Shown in pieces: positions 42,834 through 53,213 of a DNA stretch of 64,000 nucleotides. The position numbers were made by a program, and so were the translations under genes. The DNA comes from Amycolatopsis tolypomycina (GTDB lineage: Bacteria; Actinomycetota; Actinomycetes; Mycobacteriales; Pseudonocardiaceae), in contig NZ_FNSO01000004.1 in NCBI RefSeq assembly GCF_900105945.1, positions 7,196,001 to 7,260,000 of the forward strand, in the 5' to 3' direction. The notes under the pieces are model-generated. The model was not told where the DNA came from and ran no database searches. It worked only from the letters and a program-made list of their open reading frames with translations. Numbering within the stretch: the first letter of the stretch is position 1; every line of letters starts with the position of its first letter.

Positions 42834-45352
42834 CCGGCCGAGAAACGGAGCGGTATCTGGTCGACCCGCTCGGGGTGATCAGCGGGATCGTCGGCAATTT
42901 CGAACCCAGCCTGGAGCCGGCGACGATCGCGATGGTCACCGAGCAGGTTGCCCAGTCTCGTGCCGGCCGGCGGCAGCTGGCGAAAGCTATCGAGGATGAC
43001 CCGTCACTGCTGACCTCCGGTCGCACCGCAGGAACACCTCTGATCGACCGCTTCATTCGCGCGCTCCGTGCGTCCGGCGCGGTAGTCGTAGTGCAGCCGG
43101 TCTGTGCGAGTTGCGGCAAACCGGCGCAGCGGATGGCCCAGCACGACGAGGATGGGCTGCGGATCTGCGTCACGTGCTACAACCGCGCGAAGGGCACGTT
43201 CGCGCCGCGACCGTGCGCGATGTGCCACCGTGTAGTGAGGCCGTCCAGCTACGACCGGCAGGGGCGGCCGCGCTGCAACCTGTGCCCGCCAGACCCCGGC
43301 GTCGACCACGTTGAGATGATCTGCGAATTGGTCAATGCGGTCGACCCGGTAGCGGACCGTACGCAACTGCGAGAACTCATCATTCGAACAGTGCGGCAGG
43401 CGGCTCAGCGTCGACGGGTTGCTTGGGACGTCGAGGATCGGCCGGAACTTTTGACCGGTGCCGCCGCGTCAGGAACCCTTGTCGTCCGGCGGCTCGTGGC
43501 CGCGCTGGTCGACCACGGTGTCGAAGGGGTGGTGGCTCCGCAGTGTCCGTTCTGCGGCAAGACCAAGCAGGTCATCTCGTGGCGGGAGGGGCTGCCCTGT
43601 TGTCTATCTTGCTACCAGAAAGCGCGTGCGAAGCCGTGCGGGCGTTGCGGCAAGGTGCGAACGATCTCGACGCGTACACCGCAGGGGCGGCCGATGTGTG
43701 CGGAGTGCGCACGACAGGAACCCTGTAACCAGGAACGGTGCTCGGTGTGTGGACTGCTGGCGGCCATCGTCTCGCACCGAGACGGCGTGCCGATCTGCGT
43801 CGGCTGCTGGCAGATGCCGTCGGCGGTCTGCTCGATTTGCGGCGAGACCAAACCTTGCCAGGGCGTCGGCACGGCGGCGCCGCGATGCGTGAACTGCTAC
43901 CGGCGTTCCCGGACCGCTGTCTGCGCCCGCTGCGCGGCGGTGCACCCGATAGGCGGACGTGATGCCGAGGGAAGACCGTTGTGCGCCCCCTGCGCGCGGC
44001 GACGGGAGCCGTGCTGCCGGTGCGGACGCGTCCGACCTGTCGACGGACGCGTTGACGACGGTCCTGTCTGCTGGACCTGCATCAAGGCCGAGCCCGCCTA
44101 CTTTCGAGCCTGCCGGGGGTGCGGCACAGTCACGCGGCTGCACCGCCACGGCCTTTGCGAGGCTTGTGCGGCCACGGACCTGCTCGCCGCAGCTCTGGCT
44201 GGGAGGGACGGCTCAGTCCGCGCCGAGCTGAATTCGGTGCGACATGCTCTCGCCACGAGTCGCCCCTCGACCCTCCTGAACTGGCTTTATCGGCCCACGA
44301 CATCGGCGATGTTGGGCCAGCTTGCTGCCGGAGACGGCCCCGTCACGCACGAGACGCTCGACAAGCTGACGCCGGCAGGGCCCGCGCGCTATCTGCGGGA
44401 AGTTCTGATCGCGCAGAAGGTGCTGCCAGACAACGATCGGCACCTGCGCGCGCTACAACGCTGGTTCGACCTGAGGCTTGCCACGGTCGACGATCCAGAG
44501 GACCAACGCCTGCTGCGCGGATATCTGACCTGGACTCATCTGCGCCGGCTGCGACGCCTCGGCAACCCGGCGACTCCCGGCTCGACAAACAGCATCAAGA
44601 ACGAGATCACGAGTGCGATCGGCCTGATCGAGTGGTTACACGCTCGCGGTCGGAAGCTCCGTGCCTGTACCCAGGCCGATCTGGACGCATGGTGCATGCT
44701 CGGAGGCCGAACGCCCCGCCGCGCCCGCAGTTTCGTCGCTTGGTGCGTCGCACGAGGAGTCACTGGGTCCGCGGCCATCGCTGCCCCTGCCGCGGCGGCA
44801 CGCCCCCGCGTGTTCGCAGACGAGGATCGTCGCTGGCGCACCGCCCGCCAGCTACTGCACGACGACACCATTGCCACCATCGACCGCGTCGCCGGCTTGC
44901 TGGTTCTGCTCTACGGTCAGGCTGTGTCCAGAATCGTTCGCCTGACGATCAACGATGTCTTGCGCGCCGACGGCGCAGTCCAGCTGAGGCTTGGCCGTCA
45001 GCCACTAATGGTGCCTGAACCACTGGATACGTTGCTGCTCGGTCTCGTCGGAACCCGTCGTGGCAAAGCTGCACTCGGCCACACTGACGATCACCGATGG
45101 TTATTCCCTGGAGGTTTACCCGGGCAAGCACTGCACCCTCTGACCTTGGCCAGACGGCTGCGCGACGTGGGCATCCCCAGCCGGGGCAGCCGCAACACCG
45201 CCATGATCGAACTCGCCGCCACGCTGCCGGCGAAAATCCTGTCCGAACTGCTCGGAATATCAACCGACTCTGCGACTCGCTGGGCTGCGCTCGCAGGCAC
45301 CGATGGCAACGGCTATGCCGCCGAACTGGTTCGGTGCGCCACCGACTCGTGA
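42830..45352 (+). CDS. Zinc-ribbon protein with degenerate recombinase domain (module 2)
   Basis: The 840-residue protein starts at ATG 42830 (ATGA overlap). Residues 1-90 and 155-225 hold two helical repeats (YLVDPLGVISGIVGNFEPSL). About residues 93-445 carry a long array of CxxC pairs (CASC, CVTC, CAMC, CNLC, CPFC, CLSC, CGRC, CAEC, CSVC, CVGC, CSIC, CVNC, CARC, CAPC, CCRC, CWTC, CRGC, CEAC). The C-terminal ~250 residues resemble a tyrosine recombinase with catalytic residues missing; Trp replaces the Tyr (SATRW). RWLFPGGLPG is shared with the remnant at 5 kb. Confidence 0.7.
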   Translation: MTGRETERYLVDPLGVISGIVGNFEPSLEPATIAMVTEQVAQSRAGRRQLAKAIEDDPSLLTSGRTAGTPLIDRFIRALRASGAVVVVQPVCASCGKPAQRMAQHDEDGLRICVTCYNRAKGTFAPRPCAMCHRVVRPSSYDRQGRPRCNLCPPDPGVDHVEMICELVNAVDPVADRTQLRELIIRTVRQAAQRRRVAWDVEDRPELLTGAAASGTLVVRRLVAALVDHGVEGVVAPQCPFCGKTKQVISWREGLPCCLSCYQKARAKPCGRCGKVRTISTRTPQGRPMCAECARQEPCNQERCSVCGLLAAIVSHRDGVPICVGCWQMPSAVCSICGETKPCQGVGTAAPRCVNCYRRSRTAVCARCAAVHPIGGRDAEGRPLCAPCARRREPCCRCGRVRPVDGRVDDGPVCWTCIKAEPAYFRACRGCGTVTRLHRHGLCEACAATDLLAAALAGRDGSVRAELNSVRHALATSRPSTLLNWLYRPTTSAMLGQLAAGDGPVTHETLDKLTPAGPARYLREVLIAQKVLPDNDRHLRALQRWFDLRLATVDDPEDQRLLRGYLTWTHLRRLRRLGNPATPGSTNSIKNEITSAIGLIEWLHARGRKLRACTQADLDAWCMLGGRTPRRARSFVAWCVARGVTGSAAIAAPAAAARPRVFADEDRRWRTARQLLHDDTIATIDRVAGLLVLLYGQAVSRIVRLTINDVLRADGAVQLRLGRQPLMVPEPLDTLLLGLVGTRRGKAALGHTDDHRWLFPGGLPGQALHPLTLARRLRDVGIPSRGSRNTAMIELAATLPAKILSELLGISTDSATRWAALAGTDGNGYAAELVRCATDS

Positions 45353-45510
45353 CGCCGCGACTTGCTCAGCAGACACCCCACCATCGAGGAACGTTGCTCG
45401 CCCACACCAGCGTGCTCGACTACGCCGGCTTGAGGCCGACTCCGCTCCCGCCCAGGAGCCCCGGCTGATCGAGCGGGCTCGTTCCTGACCGACTCGCCCT
45501 GCTACTCGCG

Positions 45511-45945
45511 TCATGTGGTCCTGCAGGAACGCGCAGGCGAGCTCCAGCGCGTCATCGGTACGGGGGACCTTCTGCTGGGCCCATCGGCGAGCCGGGACCT
45601 GCTGGTGGCGTTCGGCAGCCTCGACGTCACCATGGACGCGACAAACCGATCGACGCCCTCGCACTGGAACACCCGTAGGTGCGATCCCTGCCGGGTGACC
45701 AGGGTGAGCGGGATCCCGGGCCAGTTCCCGATCCGCCGGGCGACCAGGGGCAACACCGCTGTGGGGGACAGCTCGCCGATCATCAACCCGTCGACGTCGG
45801 CGATCAGTCCGGGCGGTCCGTCGGCCACCCTCAGCGGGCCATCCCGCAGGAAGCCGTAGCCGGCGAGGTCGAGCTGCCCGGTGGCGGTCACCAGTGCGCT
45901 GGCGAGCCGCGGCGAGAAGACCAGGGTGATGCCGCGGTCGATCAC
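45511..45945 (-). pseudogene. STAS-domain fragment, 3' end broken at the module edge
   Basis: From GTG 45945 the frame encodes an anti-sigma-antagonist (STAS) domain: ITLVFSPRLASALVTATGQL and GLIADVDGLMIGELSPTAVL. Near 45590 the frame shifts: the original sequence continues in another frame as RTDDALELACAFLQDHMTRV. In intact relatives (see the neighbouring gene) a HATPase domain follows, but here it is absent, with the recombinase module beginning ~150 nt downstream. It is thus truncated as well as frameshifted. Confidence 0.6.
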
Positions 45946-46010
45946 GAGGTGGGTCCGGCGGTCCTCGCCGCTTCGAGCTGTCGGTTCCCGGGGTACTGGC
46001 GCCCCGGCCG

Positions 46011-46769
46011 TTACTCGGCGATATCGCGGTGTCGAGTCCGTCGCGGCAACAAGACCGCCCAGACGACCTTGCCACCGGCCCAGGACCGGCGACATCCCCA
46101 GGCACGCGTGGTCTGGGCGACCAGCCGGAGTCCGAGACCGTCCTTCGTAGGCAGCTCGAGCAACACGGCCTCGCGTGGGTCGTCGTCGGCCACCGAAATG
46201 ATGAACGTGTCCCGGCGCAGCTCCAACCGCAGCCGCGGGTGCGAAGCGGTGTGCCGGATCGTGTTCTCCACCAGCTCGGTCGCGATCACGCGGGCGTCGT
46301 CGATGTACTCCGGCGCATTCCACTGCTCGCAGACCCGGTCGACGAACGCCCGGGCGACCGCCGAAGCGTCCGGCGAGGCGGCCAGCAACTGCAGCGCTCT
46401 CCGACGAGGAGGACGGTCACGGGCCTGCTCGGCCGCGGGGACGTCGGCGTGGATCGGCACGAACCAGTCCGCTGCTTGCCTCGCCATCCGCGCCACGTGG
46501 TCCGGGTGCTCGGTCACCACCGCGAAAGGGATCCTCGGCCAGTCCGCGATCCGCACCGCGATCGCGGTGAACACCGACATCAGGGTGATGTCGTCGATGT
46601 CGAGGCCCCGGATGTCGGCGATCACGCTCACCGGCGCGTCCGTGGCCAGCTCGAGCACACCGTCACGCAGGTCCGCGTAGGTGGTCGCAGTCAAAGCGCC
46701 GGTCAAGGTCGCTACGGTCGACTCCGCCCGGTGGTCAGGCACCAGGTGCAGGCCGTTTTCACTGGTCAT
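46011..46769 (-). CDS. STAS-HATPase fusion, RsbW-like serine kinase
   Basis: The 252-residue protein has an N-terminal STAS domain (about 15-115; STVATLTGALTATTYADLRD, SVIADIRGLDIDDITLMSV) and a C-terminal HATPase_c domain: ATELVENTIRHTASHPRLRL (N box), SVADDDPREAV (D box) and GLGLRLVAQTTRAWGCR (G box). Such two-domain proteins control alternative sigma factors by partner switching. ATG 46769 follows GGAGATCGAAGCGAG. A frameshifted paralogue lies directly downstream. Confidence 0.8.
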   Translation of the reverse strand: MTSENGLHLVPDHRAESTVATLTGALTATTYADLRDGVLELATDAPVSVIADIRGLDIDDITLMSVFTAIAVRIADWPRIPFAVVTEHPDHVARMARQAADWFVPIHADVPAAEQARDRPPRRRALQLLAASPDASAVARAFVDRVCEQWNAPEYIDDARVIATELVENTIRHTASHPRLRLELRRDTFIISVADDDPREAVLLELPTKDGLGLRLVAQTTRAWGCRRSWAGGKVVWAVLLPRRTRHRDIAE

Positions 46770-47499
46770 GAACTCGCTTCGATCTCCGAGGACGGCAGGT
46801 AGCATCCGCCGGGCCGGGACACTGCGCAACAGGACCGGTTCCCGGTCTTCCGCAGCAGTTGACCGAACGAGGCATACATCCGTAATCCCCGGACGGGCGC
46901 AAAAGGCCGGACGACAGGGACACGGTGGTAGCGCTGCCCGCGGTCGAGTCCCGTGGCACCGGTTCCCCCGGTCGTCGCGACGATCACCAGATCCTCCGCC
47001 GATAGCTGACCACTTCTGGTCGTACCGCCGGGGCTGGAGCGGGACGCGTGACGCTGACGGCGCGAAGGCCGGCGCAGCCGATTCTGACAGTGTAGTTCGG
47101 AGGGCACGGGAGAACGGAGTCACTGCTCTCGTGGCTGCCGGTTGTGCTCGACGCCTGCCGAAACGGCGGCATGCCGCGCCGCGACCGAAGCTGAACAGGG
47201 CGGGCCGGCGCGACGAGGGGGGAGCGTACGCACCGGCCCGCGCACACCACCGTAAAGGGGGCGGCTCTGCTCGCCGTGCCGTCGAACAACCTCATTTCGC
47301 TCGGCGTCCGGAACGCAACCGGCGCACGGTGGACGCGACCCCACACCGCGCACGCCCTGCAGCCCGGACACCGCGGTCAAGGAGAGGAGAGCGCCGTCAT
47401 ACCCGGCGGCGAGGTAGCGCGACGCAGTGCTCACGTCCGGTCGTAAACCGAAACCGCGCGCAGGCGCTGGTCATCACCCTGTTCCGCCGGCAGGCGCGA
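46770..47499. other. Gene-free region between STAS-HATPase and sensor-kinase genes
   Basis: About 730 bases without a recognisable gene. Short frames exist on both strands but none has a ribosome-binding site, conserved motif or family match. A minus-strand frame (SAEDLVIVATTGGTGATGLD, near 46990) could be a small unknown. The promoter of the STAS-HATPase gene must lie at its left end. Confidence 0.35.
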
Positions 47500-50354
47500 T
47501 CAGTCGATGAACCGCGGCAGGGACACGACGAAGGTGGTGCCGGCGGGGCCGGTGCCGGCTAGGGTGACGTCTCCGCCGTGTTCCCGCGCGATCTCCCGGC
47601 AGATGTATAGCCCCAGTCCGAGGCCCGCTTGGGGTCCGAAGCGCGCGAACTTGCCGAAGAGCCGGTCTCGGTACTGCGGACCGATGCCGGGGCCGTGATC
47701 GGTGATGGCGATGTCGATCGTCTCGTCGCTCTCGGTGACGGTGATGCCGATGGGGTGCCGCGGAGGCTGAACTTGACCGCGTTGGAGATCAGGTTGGTGA
47801 GCACCTGCCGGATGCGGAGCGGGTCGAGGCCGGTGATGATTCCCGAGGGGATGTCGGCCGAGACCGGGTGGTTTCCGGTCGGCTCGCCCAGTTCGGCGAG
47901 CACGGCGTGGAGGAGGTTGGCGAGGTCGGTGGGTTCGAGGACCAGGTCCAGTTCTCCTTCGCCCAGCCGGTGGACGCCATCCTGGAGCAGCTCGAAGATG
48001 CCGGACGCCGCAGCGATCGGGGTACGCAGTGGCCAACTTGCGCAGTGAACCACCTTTCTCGACGAATGCGTCCGCTCCCGCCGCGAGGGCCTGCTCGGCC
48101 GCCTGGTCCCGGCCGGACCCGGACAAGACGATGACTTTGGTGTCCGGCGAAGCCTGCCGGATCCGCGGGAGAGCTTGCAGTCCGTCCAGCACGGGCATCG
48201 CCAGGTCGAGCAGCAGTACGTCCGGGCGGCATTCGGTGACGACGCGGACCGCCTCCGCCCCGTCGGCGGCCTCGCCGACAACGTCCACACCGGACAGTGA
48301 TTCGGCGAAGGCCCGCAGGGCCAGGCTGATTTCCGTGCTGTCGTCGGCCAGCACGAGGCCGATCCGGGGGAGAGCGCCGCCCCGGCGCGGGCGCGCCACC
48401 ACCGTCTCGTACTCGCCGGCGGAATCCAGCGTGGCCGGGGATTCCCGGACGAGCTCGCCCGCGGAGATCGCGACGCCGTCGCCGAGCAGGTTCTGCATCA
48501 TGTCCCGGGCCGCGCCGAGGGTGCTGCGCAACGCGCGGAGGGCACTCGGCCGGCTACCGCGTTCCAGCGCGTACATCGCAGTGGTCAGCCCCTGCACCAC
48601 GGTGTCGTTGATTTCGAGTGCGTGGCGGCGACGCAACCGCGCGTCCCGCAGCTCCCGGGCCGCGAGTTCGGCTCGTCGGCGTTCGGTGACGTCCCGTACC
48701 ACCGCGGCGACCAGGGTTCCTCCGTAGCTGGGCCCGGCCATCGTCAGCGGGCGCAGGGCGATGTCCGCCGGGAGCTCGGTGCCGTCCTTGCGGCGGCCGA
48801 CCAGGTCCAGGCCGACGCCCATCGGCCGAGCCTGCGGCGCCGCCATGAAGGCTTCGCGGTGGCGTTCGTGCGAGCTGCGGGAATGTTCGGCCAGCAGGAT
48901 CTCGACGGGTCGGCCGGACAGTTCGTGCTCGGGGTAGCGGAACAGCTCCTCGGTGCGGTCGTTGACGAGCGCGATGTTGCCGGCGCGGTCCACCCCGACG
49001 ATGGCGTCGGTGACCGACGCCAGCATGGTCCGGGTCTTTCCTCGCTTTTACGCAGGGCCTCCTCGGCGAGCTTGGTCGCCGTGATGTCCTGCACGGTGCC
49101 GATCATCGTCACCGGCTTCCCGCGTTCGTCGACGGTGACGCTGTCCTCCCGCCGCAGCCAGTGCACGCCGCCGTCGGGCCACACCACCCGGAAGTCCGAT
49201 GTCACGGGGTGACGGTCGCGCAGGACTTCGACGTTCGACGCCAGCGCCGACCCTCGATCGTCGGGGTGGATCCGGTCGAGGAAGGTCCCGTAGCCGGCCT
49301 CGTCCGATCGGGGCGCCAGGCCGTAGAGCCGCTACAGCTCGGCGCTGGCGATGACCTTGCCCGTAGCCAGGTCGCGTTCCCAGCTGCGTTCCAGCCGCCG
49401 CACGGCACCGGCGAGTTCGGCTGTGCGCTCCCGGACCCGTGTTTCCAGGGCGGCCCCGGCCTGCTCGGCTGCCCGGAATGCGGAGCGTTTTCGGCAGCGG
49501 CGGCGGTGAGCAGGAGCACGGTCAACGCCGCCGACCAGGTGAACGCCAGGAGGGTCAGCATCTGCTGGAGTAGGCCGATCGCCGCCCCGACGGAGACGAG
49601 CAGCATGCCCGGGGCCGCGATCGTGATCCCGAACCGCCACGCGCACCACACCAGCAGCGGAAACGGCAGAATCAGCGCCGGGACCTGACCGGTCGCGGCG
49701 CCCAGGGCAGCCACGACGATCGCGACCAGGAGCCCGATGGCCTCGGCCCATCTTCGTGCCCCCCGAGAACGGTCACGCGCGCTGGCGCAGTGCGAAGCCG
49801 GCCAACAGGACCGGCGCCACCACCAGAACGCCCATGCTGTCGCCCGCCCCACCAGACCAACGCGGTCGACCAGAAGTGCCCGCCTTCGATCGCGCCGGAC
49901 ACGACCAGCGTGCCGCTGCCGATGACGGCGCTGACCAGCGTGTTCCCGATCGCGCCCAGCACGATCAAGCTCAGGGCGTCCCGGAGCCGGTCGAGCTGCG
50001 GCCGGAACTTACTCCGGTCAACAAGGTCCACGCCAAGACGGGCGCGAGGGTGTTGCCCACGGTGATACCCACGACCGCGGCGGCGCCCGGTCTGAGCGAG
50101 GCGTTGACGGCCGCGGCGCCGAGCAGGATCCCCGGCACGGCCGGGCGGCCGAAGAACAGCAGGCTCACGACGGCGATCCCGGTCGGCGGCCACCACGGCG
50201 TGACCTGGTCACGAACCGGCGCCGGCGACAAGCCGAGCCGGCCGCCGAGGTAGTAACCCGAAGCCACGACGACGAGGATCGCGATCCACCGGGCGGTCGT
50301 GCGGGCCGGCATCGTCGCTCCCGCCTCGTGTGCGGGGCTCTCGGGCTCGGCCAT
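47500..50354 (-). pseudogene. Decayed MASE1/PAS/REC sensor kinase
   Basis: In minus-strand order: MASE1-type membrane domain (YYLGGRLGLSPAPVRDQVTP, then HFWSTALVWWGG, AIGLLVAIVVAALGAATGQV), PAS domain (WPDGGVHWLRREDSVTVDER), second PAS (MLASVTDAIVGVDRAGNIAL), a degenerate H-region (INDTVVQGLTTAMYALERG), a REC domain (VLLLDLAMPVLDGLQ, 48390-48040), then a HATPase domain (NLISNAVKFSLRG; DHGPGIGPQYRDRLFGKFAR; GLGLGLYICREI). At least five frame changes separate these parts. The REC-kinase junction cuts the phospho-acceptor His box (LRTPIAAASG lacks the His), so this looks like a fused, decayed pair of genes. Confidence 0.65.
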
Positions 50355-50505
50355 GACCTGGCTCTCTGCGTGGACCGCACCGGCTTGCGGTCGGCGGCCG
50401 CGCCGAGCAGCCGTTCGAGCATAACCACACCACGTGGGCGGCGGCTGTTCCGCCGCCGAAGTCGAGCCGTTCGCGCTCCGAAAAGCCGAATCGGTGCGGC
50501 AGGCG

Positions 50506-51501
50506 TTACGGTTCGAGGACCTCGGGGTGGGCGACCTCGTCGGAGCCGGCCACTCCGCGCAGCTGATCGATCCGGTCGAGGATCTCGCGGGCATCCGCGT
50601 TGCCGGGATGCCGGGCGGCGGCCGCGGCGAGCGGGGACATCCGTTGCTTGGTCCGCTCCGACCGCAGTTGCGTGGCAACCTCGATCGCCGCCTCGGCGAT
50701 CCGGGCCGCCCGGGTGAGATCTCCGGCGAGCGCAAGCCCGGTCGCGAGCCAGATCTGCGTCAGTGACCGGCTTCGCGTCATCTCCGGCCCGTACCCGTCT
50801 ACGGCGGAGGTGAGCGAGTCGATCGCCGAGCCGTTGTAGCGGACGTCGACGCTGCGGGCCAGTTCGACGTGCACGGTCCCGATCATCGCCGTCAGGTCGT
50901 TCGCGCCGAAGAACGCCGACCACGGTGGCGCCGGAACCGTTTCGGCCGCGAACTCATCCCTCGCCCTGTGGAGCGACGCCAGCGCCTCGGCCGCGTTGCC
51001 CTGCTTCGCCTGTGCCCAGGCCAGATTGGCCGATAGAATCGCCCCGGCGAGTGTGGGGTCGATGCGGTCGGCCGCGGCCCGTCCGTGATCGAACTGGTTG
51101 ACCGCCTCCTCGACGGCGTCGTAGTGCAGGTACAGCCGGCCGATCCGGTAGCGGACATTGGCGACCAGGTCGTCGTTGCCGGCGATCTGCGCCAGCTCCA
51201 ACGCCCGTCCGAACGCTGCGAGCGCCACCCCCGGCCGGCCTTTGTCGAAACTCGCCCAGCCGGACAGGTTGTGCAGATCGGCGACCGCGGTACACAGCAG
51301 AGGCGCCACTTTTTCCGGCACCACACCGAACAACATCAGCTCCGCGTAGGGCAGCAGCAGCTGCACGGCGTCGTGGCACGCTCCGCCGCCGTGCCGGTAG
51401 TCCAGCGCCCGGAACTCCCGGGTGACGGCTTCGAGCCTGCCGACGTCGGCCGAGCCGATCCGGAGGCCGCGCGGATGTTCCGCTGGTGGCGGGATGGCCA
51501 T
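50506..51501 (-). CDS. TPR regulator lacking its HTH domain
   Basis: From ATG 51501 (332 residues) the protein matches the C-terminal part of actinobacterial XRE/TPR regulators: DVGRLEAVTREFRALDYRHG, AVADLHNLSGWASFDKGRPG, ALELAQIAGNDDLVANVRYR and DSLTSAVDGYGPEMTRSRSL. The Cro/C1 HTH normally found at the N-terminus is missing; instead a frameshifted Ala/Gly-rich segment lies upstream (51512-51640, with FLAATKIAEAATGVV). It may be a truncated gene without DNA binding. The start is uncertain. Confidence 0.6.
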   Translation of the reverse strand: MAIPPPAEHPRGLRIGSADVGRLEAVTREFRALDYRHGGGACHDAVQLLLPYAELMLFGVVPEKVAPLLCTAVADLHNLSGWASFDKGRPGVALAAFGRALELAQIAGNDDLVANVRYRIGRLYLHYDAVEEAVNQFDHGRAAADRIDPTLAGAILSANLAWAQAKQGNAAEALASLHRARDEFAAETVPAPPWSAFFGANDLTAMIGTVHVELARSVDVRYNGSAIDSLTSAVDGYGPEMTRSRSLTQIWLATGLALAGDLTRAARIAEAAIEVATQLRSERTKQRMSPLAAAAARHPGNADAREILDRIDQLRGVAGSDEVAHPEVLEP

Positions 51502-52169
51502 GGCCGCCTGCTCACTCTCCGCCGGGCGCGGCCGCCGCGCGGCCCGGCGGGACGTCCGCGCCGCCGAGTACACCGGCCGCCGACAGCACGACCCCGGTGG
51601 CGGCTTCCGCGATCTTGGTGGCGGCGAGGAAACCGGTCAGGACCAGCGCGCCGCCCAGCCCGGGCTCGCAGCTGCGGTCGCCCGGCCGTACCCGGTGGCC
51701 CGGCCCGGGGAGCCGCTGTTCCTCGGCGCTCACGCCGTGCTCTTCCCCGGATGGCCGCCGAACGCCGGCGTCTGGAGTCGCCGGACCACGCGGGCGCACG
51801 TCGTCGCCCACCGTCGGACCGGCGCCTCTCGATGATCCTTGCCCTGCGTCGGCACGACTTGCAGGCGCACGCCCATGATGTGGCCTCCCGGATCTTCCCA
51901 AGGGGTGCGTCGCCGGGGTCCGGGGCGAGTCACGGCTTCACTGAGAGATTAGCGAGCTTGCACAGATCGTAACTCCGCTGAACGGTCCTAAACTGGAAAC
52001 CGTTGCGTCGTAACGTTTACTTGCCGCGACCCGCGTTCGCACATGCAGGCTGTGGAAGCGGTGGGGCTCGACCGGATCAGGCTCTGGGGTGCCGCGGCTT
52101 TCAGAGGCCCCGCCGTGCTCACCCCTCGAGCTGCGGTCCACGCAGCAGATTGAGCGCGACGGAGGCTCC
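51502..52169. other. Region with a possible 5' remnant of the TPR gene, otherwise empty
   Basis: Minus-strand frame 51512-51901 contains LTGFLAATKIAEAATGVVLS, which resembles the Ala/Val linker between HTH and TPR parts of such regulators, out of frame with the downstream gene. No HTH is recognised. The rest (51.9-52.17 kb) includes an A/T-richer patch at 51.95-52.02 kb that may hold a promoter. No gene is supported. Confidence 0.35.
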
Positions 52170-52562
52170 TCACCTCGACGGGTCGTCGCCGGAGCCACGG
52201 TCGGGCGGTTCCACGACCACCACGCCATCCTCGTCTTCGTCGTCCGCAGCTCCCGTGGCAACGGGTTCGCCCGGTGGCCGGGCGTCGATGATGTCCGTGG
52301 CCCGCACGAGTTTCAGCGGCGTGCCCGAAACCGCGCAGAAGGGCCGGACCGGCACCCAAGTCGTGCCGGTGTGCTCGGCCCGCAGACTGGGGCCCGCGAC
52401 GGTGCCGATCCGGTCCTGCCTCGCCCGCGGTGAGGCGAAGCCGAGCGCCGTTCCCTCCCGGCGACCGCGGTATCGGACCTGCCAGCCTTTCGGGTAGCCG
52501 CCGCCGTGCCTGGTCGGCCACGTCCGGTCCGCGCCGGATTCGCTGCCCTCGGCCATGCCCAT
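52170..52562 (-). CDS. Small unassigned protein, paralogue of the next gene
   Basis: The 130-residue protein has GWQVRYRGRREGTALGFASP, then AGPSLRAEHTGTTWVPVRP and ATDIIDARPPGEP. The same order of elements (Gly-Trp plus basic strand, GP..R..TG, and DII) occurs in the 84-residue protein at 52719-52973, so the two are related. The acidic C-terminus is unshared. No known domain is recognised. The starts of both are weakly supported. Confidence 0.45.
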   Translation of the reverse strand: MGMAEGSESGADRTWPTRHGGGYPKGWQVRYRGRREGTALGFASPRARQDRIGTVAGPSLRAEHTGTTWVPVRPFCAVSGTPLKLVRATDIIDARPPGEPVATGAADDEDEDGVVVVEPPDRGSGDDPSR

Positions 52563-52718
52563 GTCGCCACCCCGCTCACTCGAAGGTCGGTTCGAGCGCC
52601 GGGGTCCGGGGCGTGACGTCCAGCGTAACCCGGCCTGGACGTGCCGTCCTCAGCCAGGCGGGTGGTCTGCACACGAGCGTCCTTTGAGGACGGTTCGGCC
52701 GACGGTGGGATGAGCCCG

Positions 52719-52973
52719 TCAACTGGGGCGCTGCCGGGGCTCGATGCCGATGATGTCCCGGTCCGGCACCCAGACCGGGGGCGCGCCGGGGACGGCTCCG
52801 GCAGAGGCGAGCGGGATCAGCTCGAGGCCGGTGCGGGAGTCCCGCACCGGAGGGCCGAGGACCACTCCGACCGCGCAGCCGCCGAACGGCGGACCGGGCG
52901 TCCGGCGGCTGCGGTAGGTGAGGACCCAGCCCACCGGATAGTCGTCGTACAGATCGTCCAGCGGTGACGGCAT
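52719..52973 (-). CDS. Small unassigned protein
   Basis: The 84-residue protein (MPSPLDDLYDDYPVGWVLTY, then RSRRTPGPPFGGCAV and VPDRDIIGIEP) shares its core with the upstream-numbered neighbour. It looks like a compact beta domain. ATG 52973 has only a weak ribosome-binding site. No function can be given. It is divergent from the membrane-protein gene at 53214, with 240 nt between starts. Confidence 0.45.
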   Translation of the reverse strand: MPSPLDDLYDDYPVGWVLTYRSRRTPGPPFGGCAVGVVLGPPVRDSRTGLELIPLASAGAVPGAPPVWVPDRDIIGIEPRQRPS

Positions 52974-53213
52974 GGCACATCCCGGGTTCGGTCGGCGGTT
53001 GACGGGCACGTCGCCGGGGTCCGGGGCGGTGGCCCAGCGTACGCGGCGATCTCGGCGGGCCGGCAGGGCCGACCGGGCGATCCCGTCGGCGGCTGTTGCC
53101 GTTGCGGGCGGGCGGATAGAGTCAGGCCGACGCCCCAGACCCCGGCGGTCACGATCTCCGACGGCGGTGCGGGACGGACGGCCCGGCACACGCCCCGAAC
53201 GCTGAGGCGAACC

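Larger units (their letters stand above)
41227..45397. mobile_element. Second three-gene recombinase module at the ligD break
   Basis: The recombinase, HTH and zinc-ribbon partner genes (41386-45352) lie immediately after the truncated ligD 5' part and before a truncated STAS gene. Edges are uncertain. CGAGGAATTGC (41227-41237) and CGAGGAACGTTGC (45385-45397) are similar short sequences near the two edges. Sequence divergence from module 1 is large, so these are two related elements, not one recent duplication. Confidence 0.5.

Noticed and set aside
41227..45397. CGAGGAA(CG)TTGC direct repeats as proven att sites of module 2
   Set aside because: The match is short and contains a 2-base gap; kept only as a rough edge marker, not as a called attachment site.
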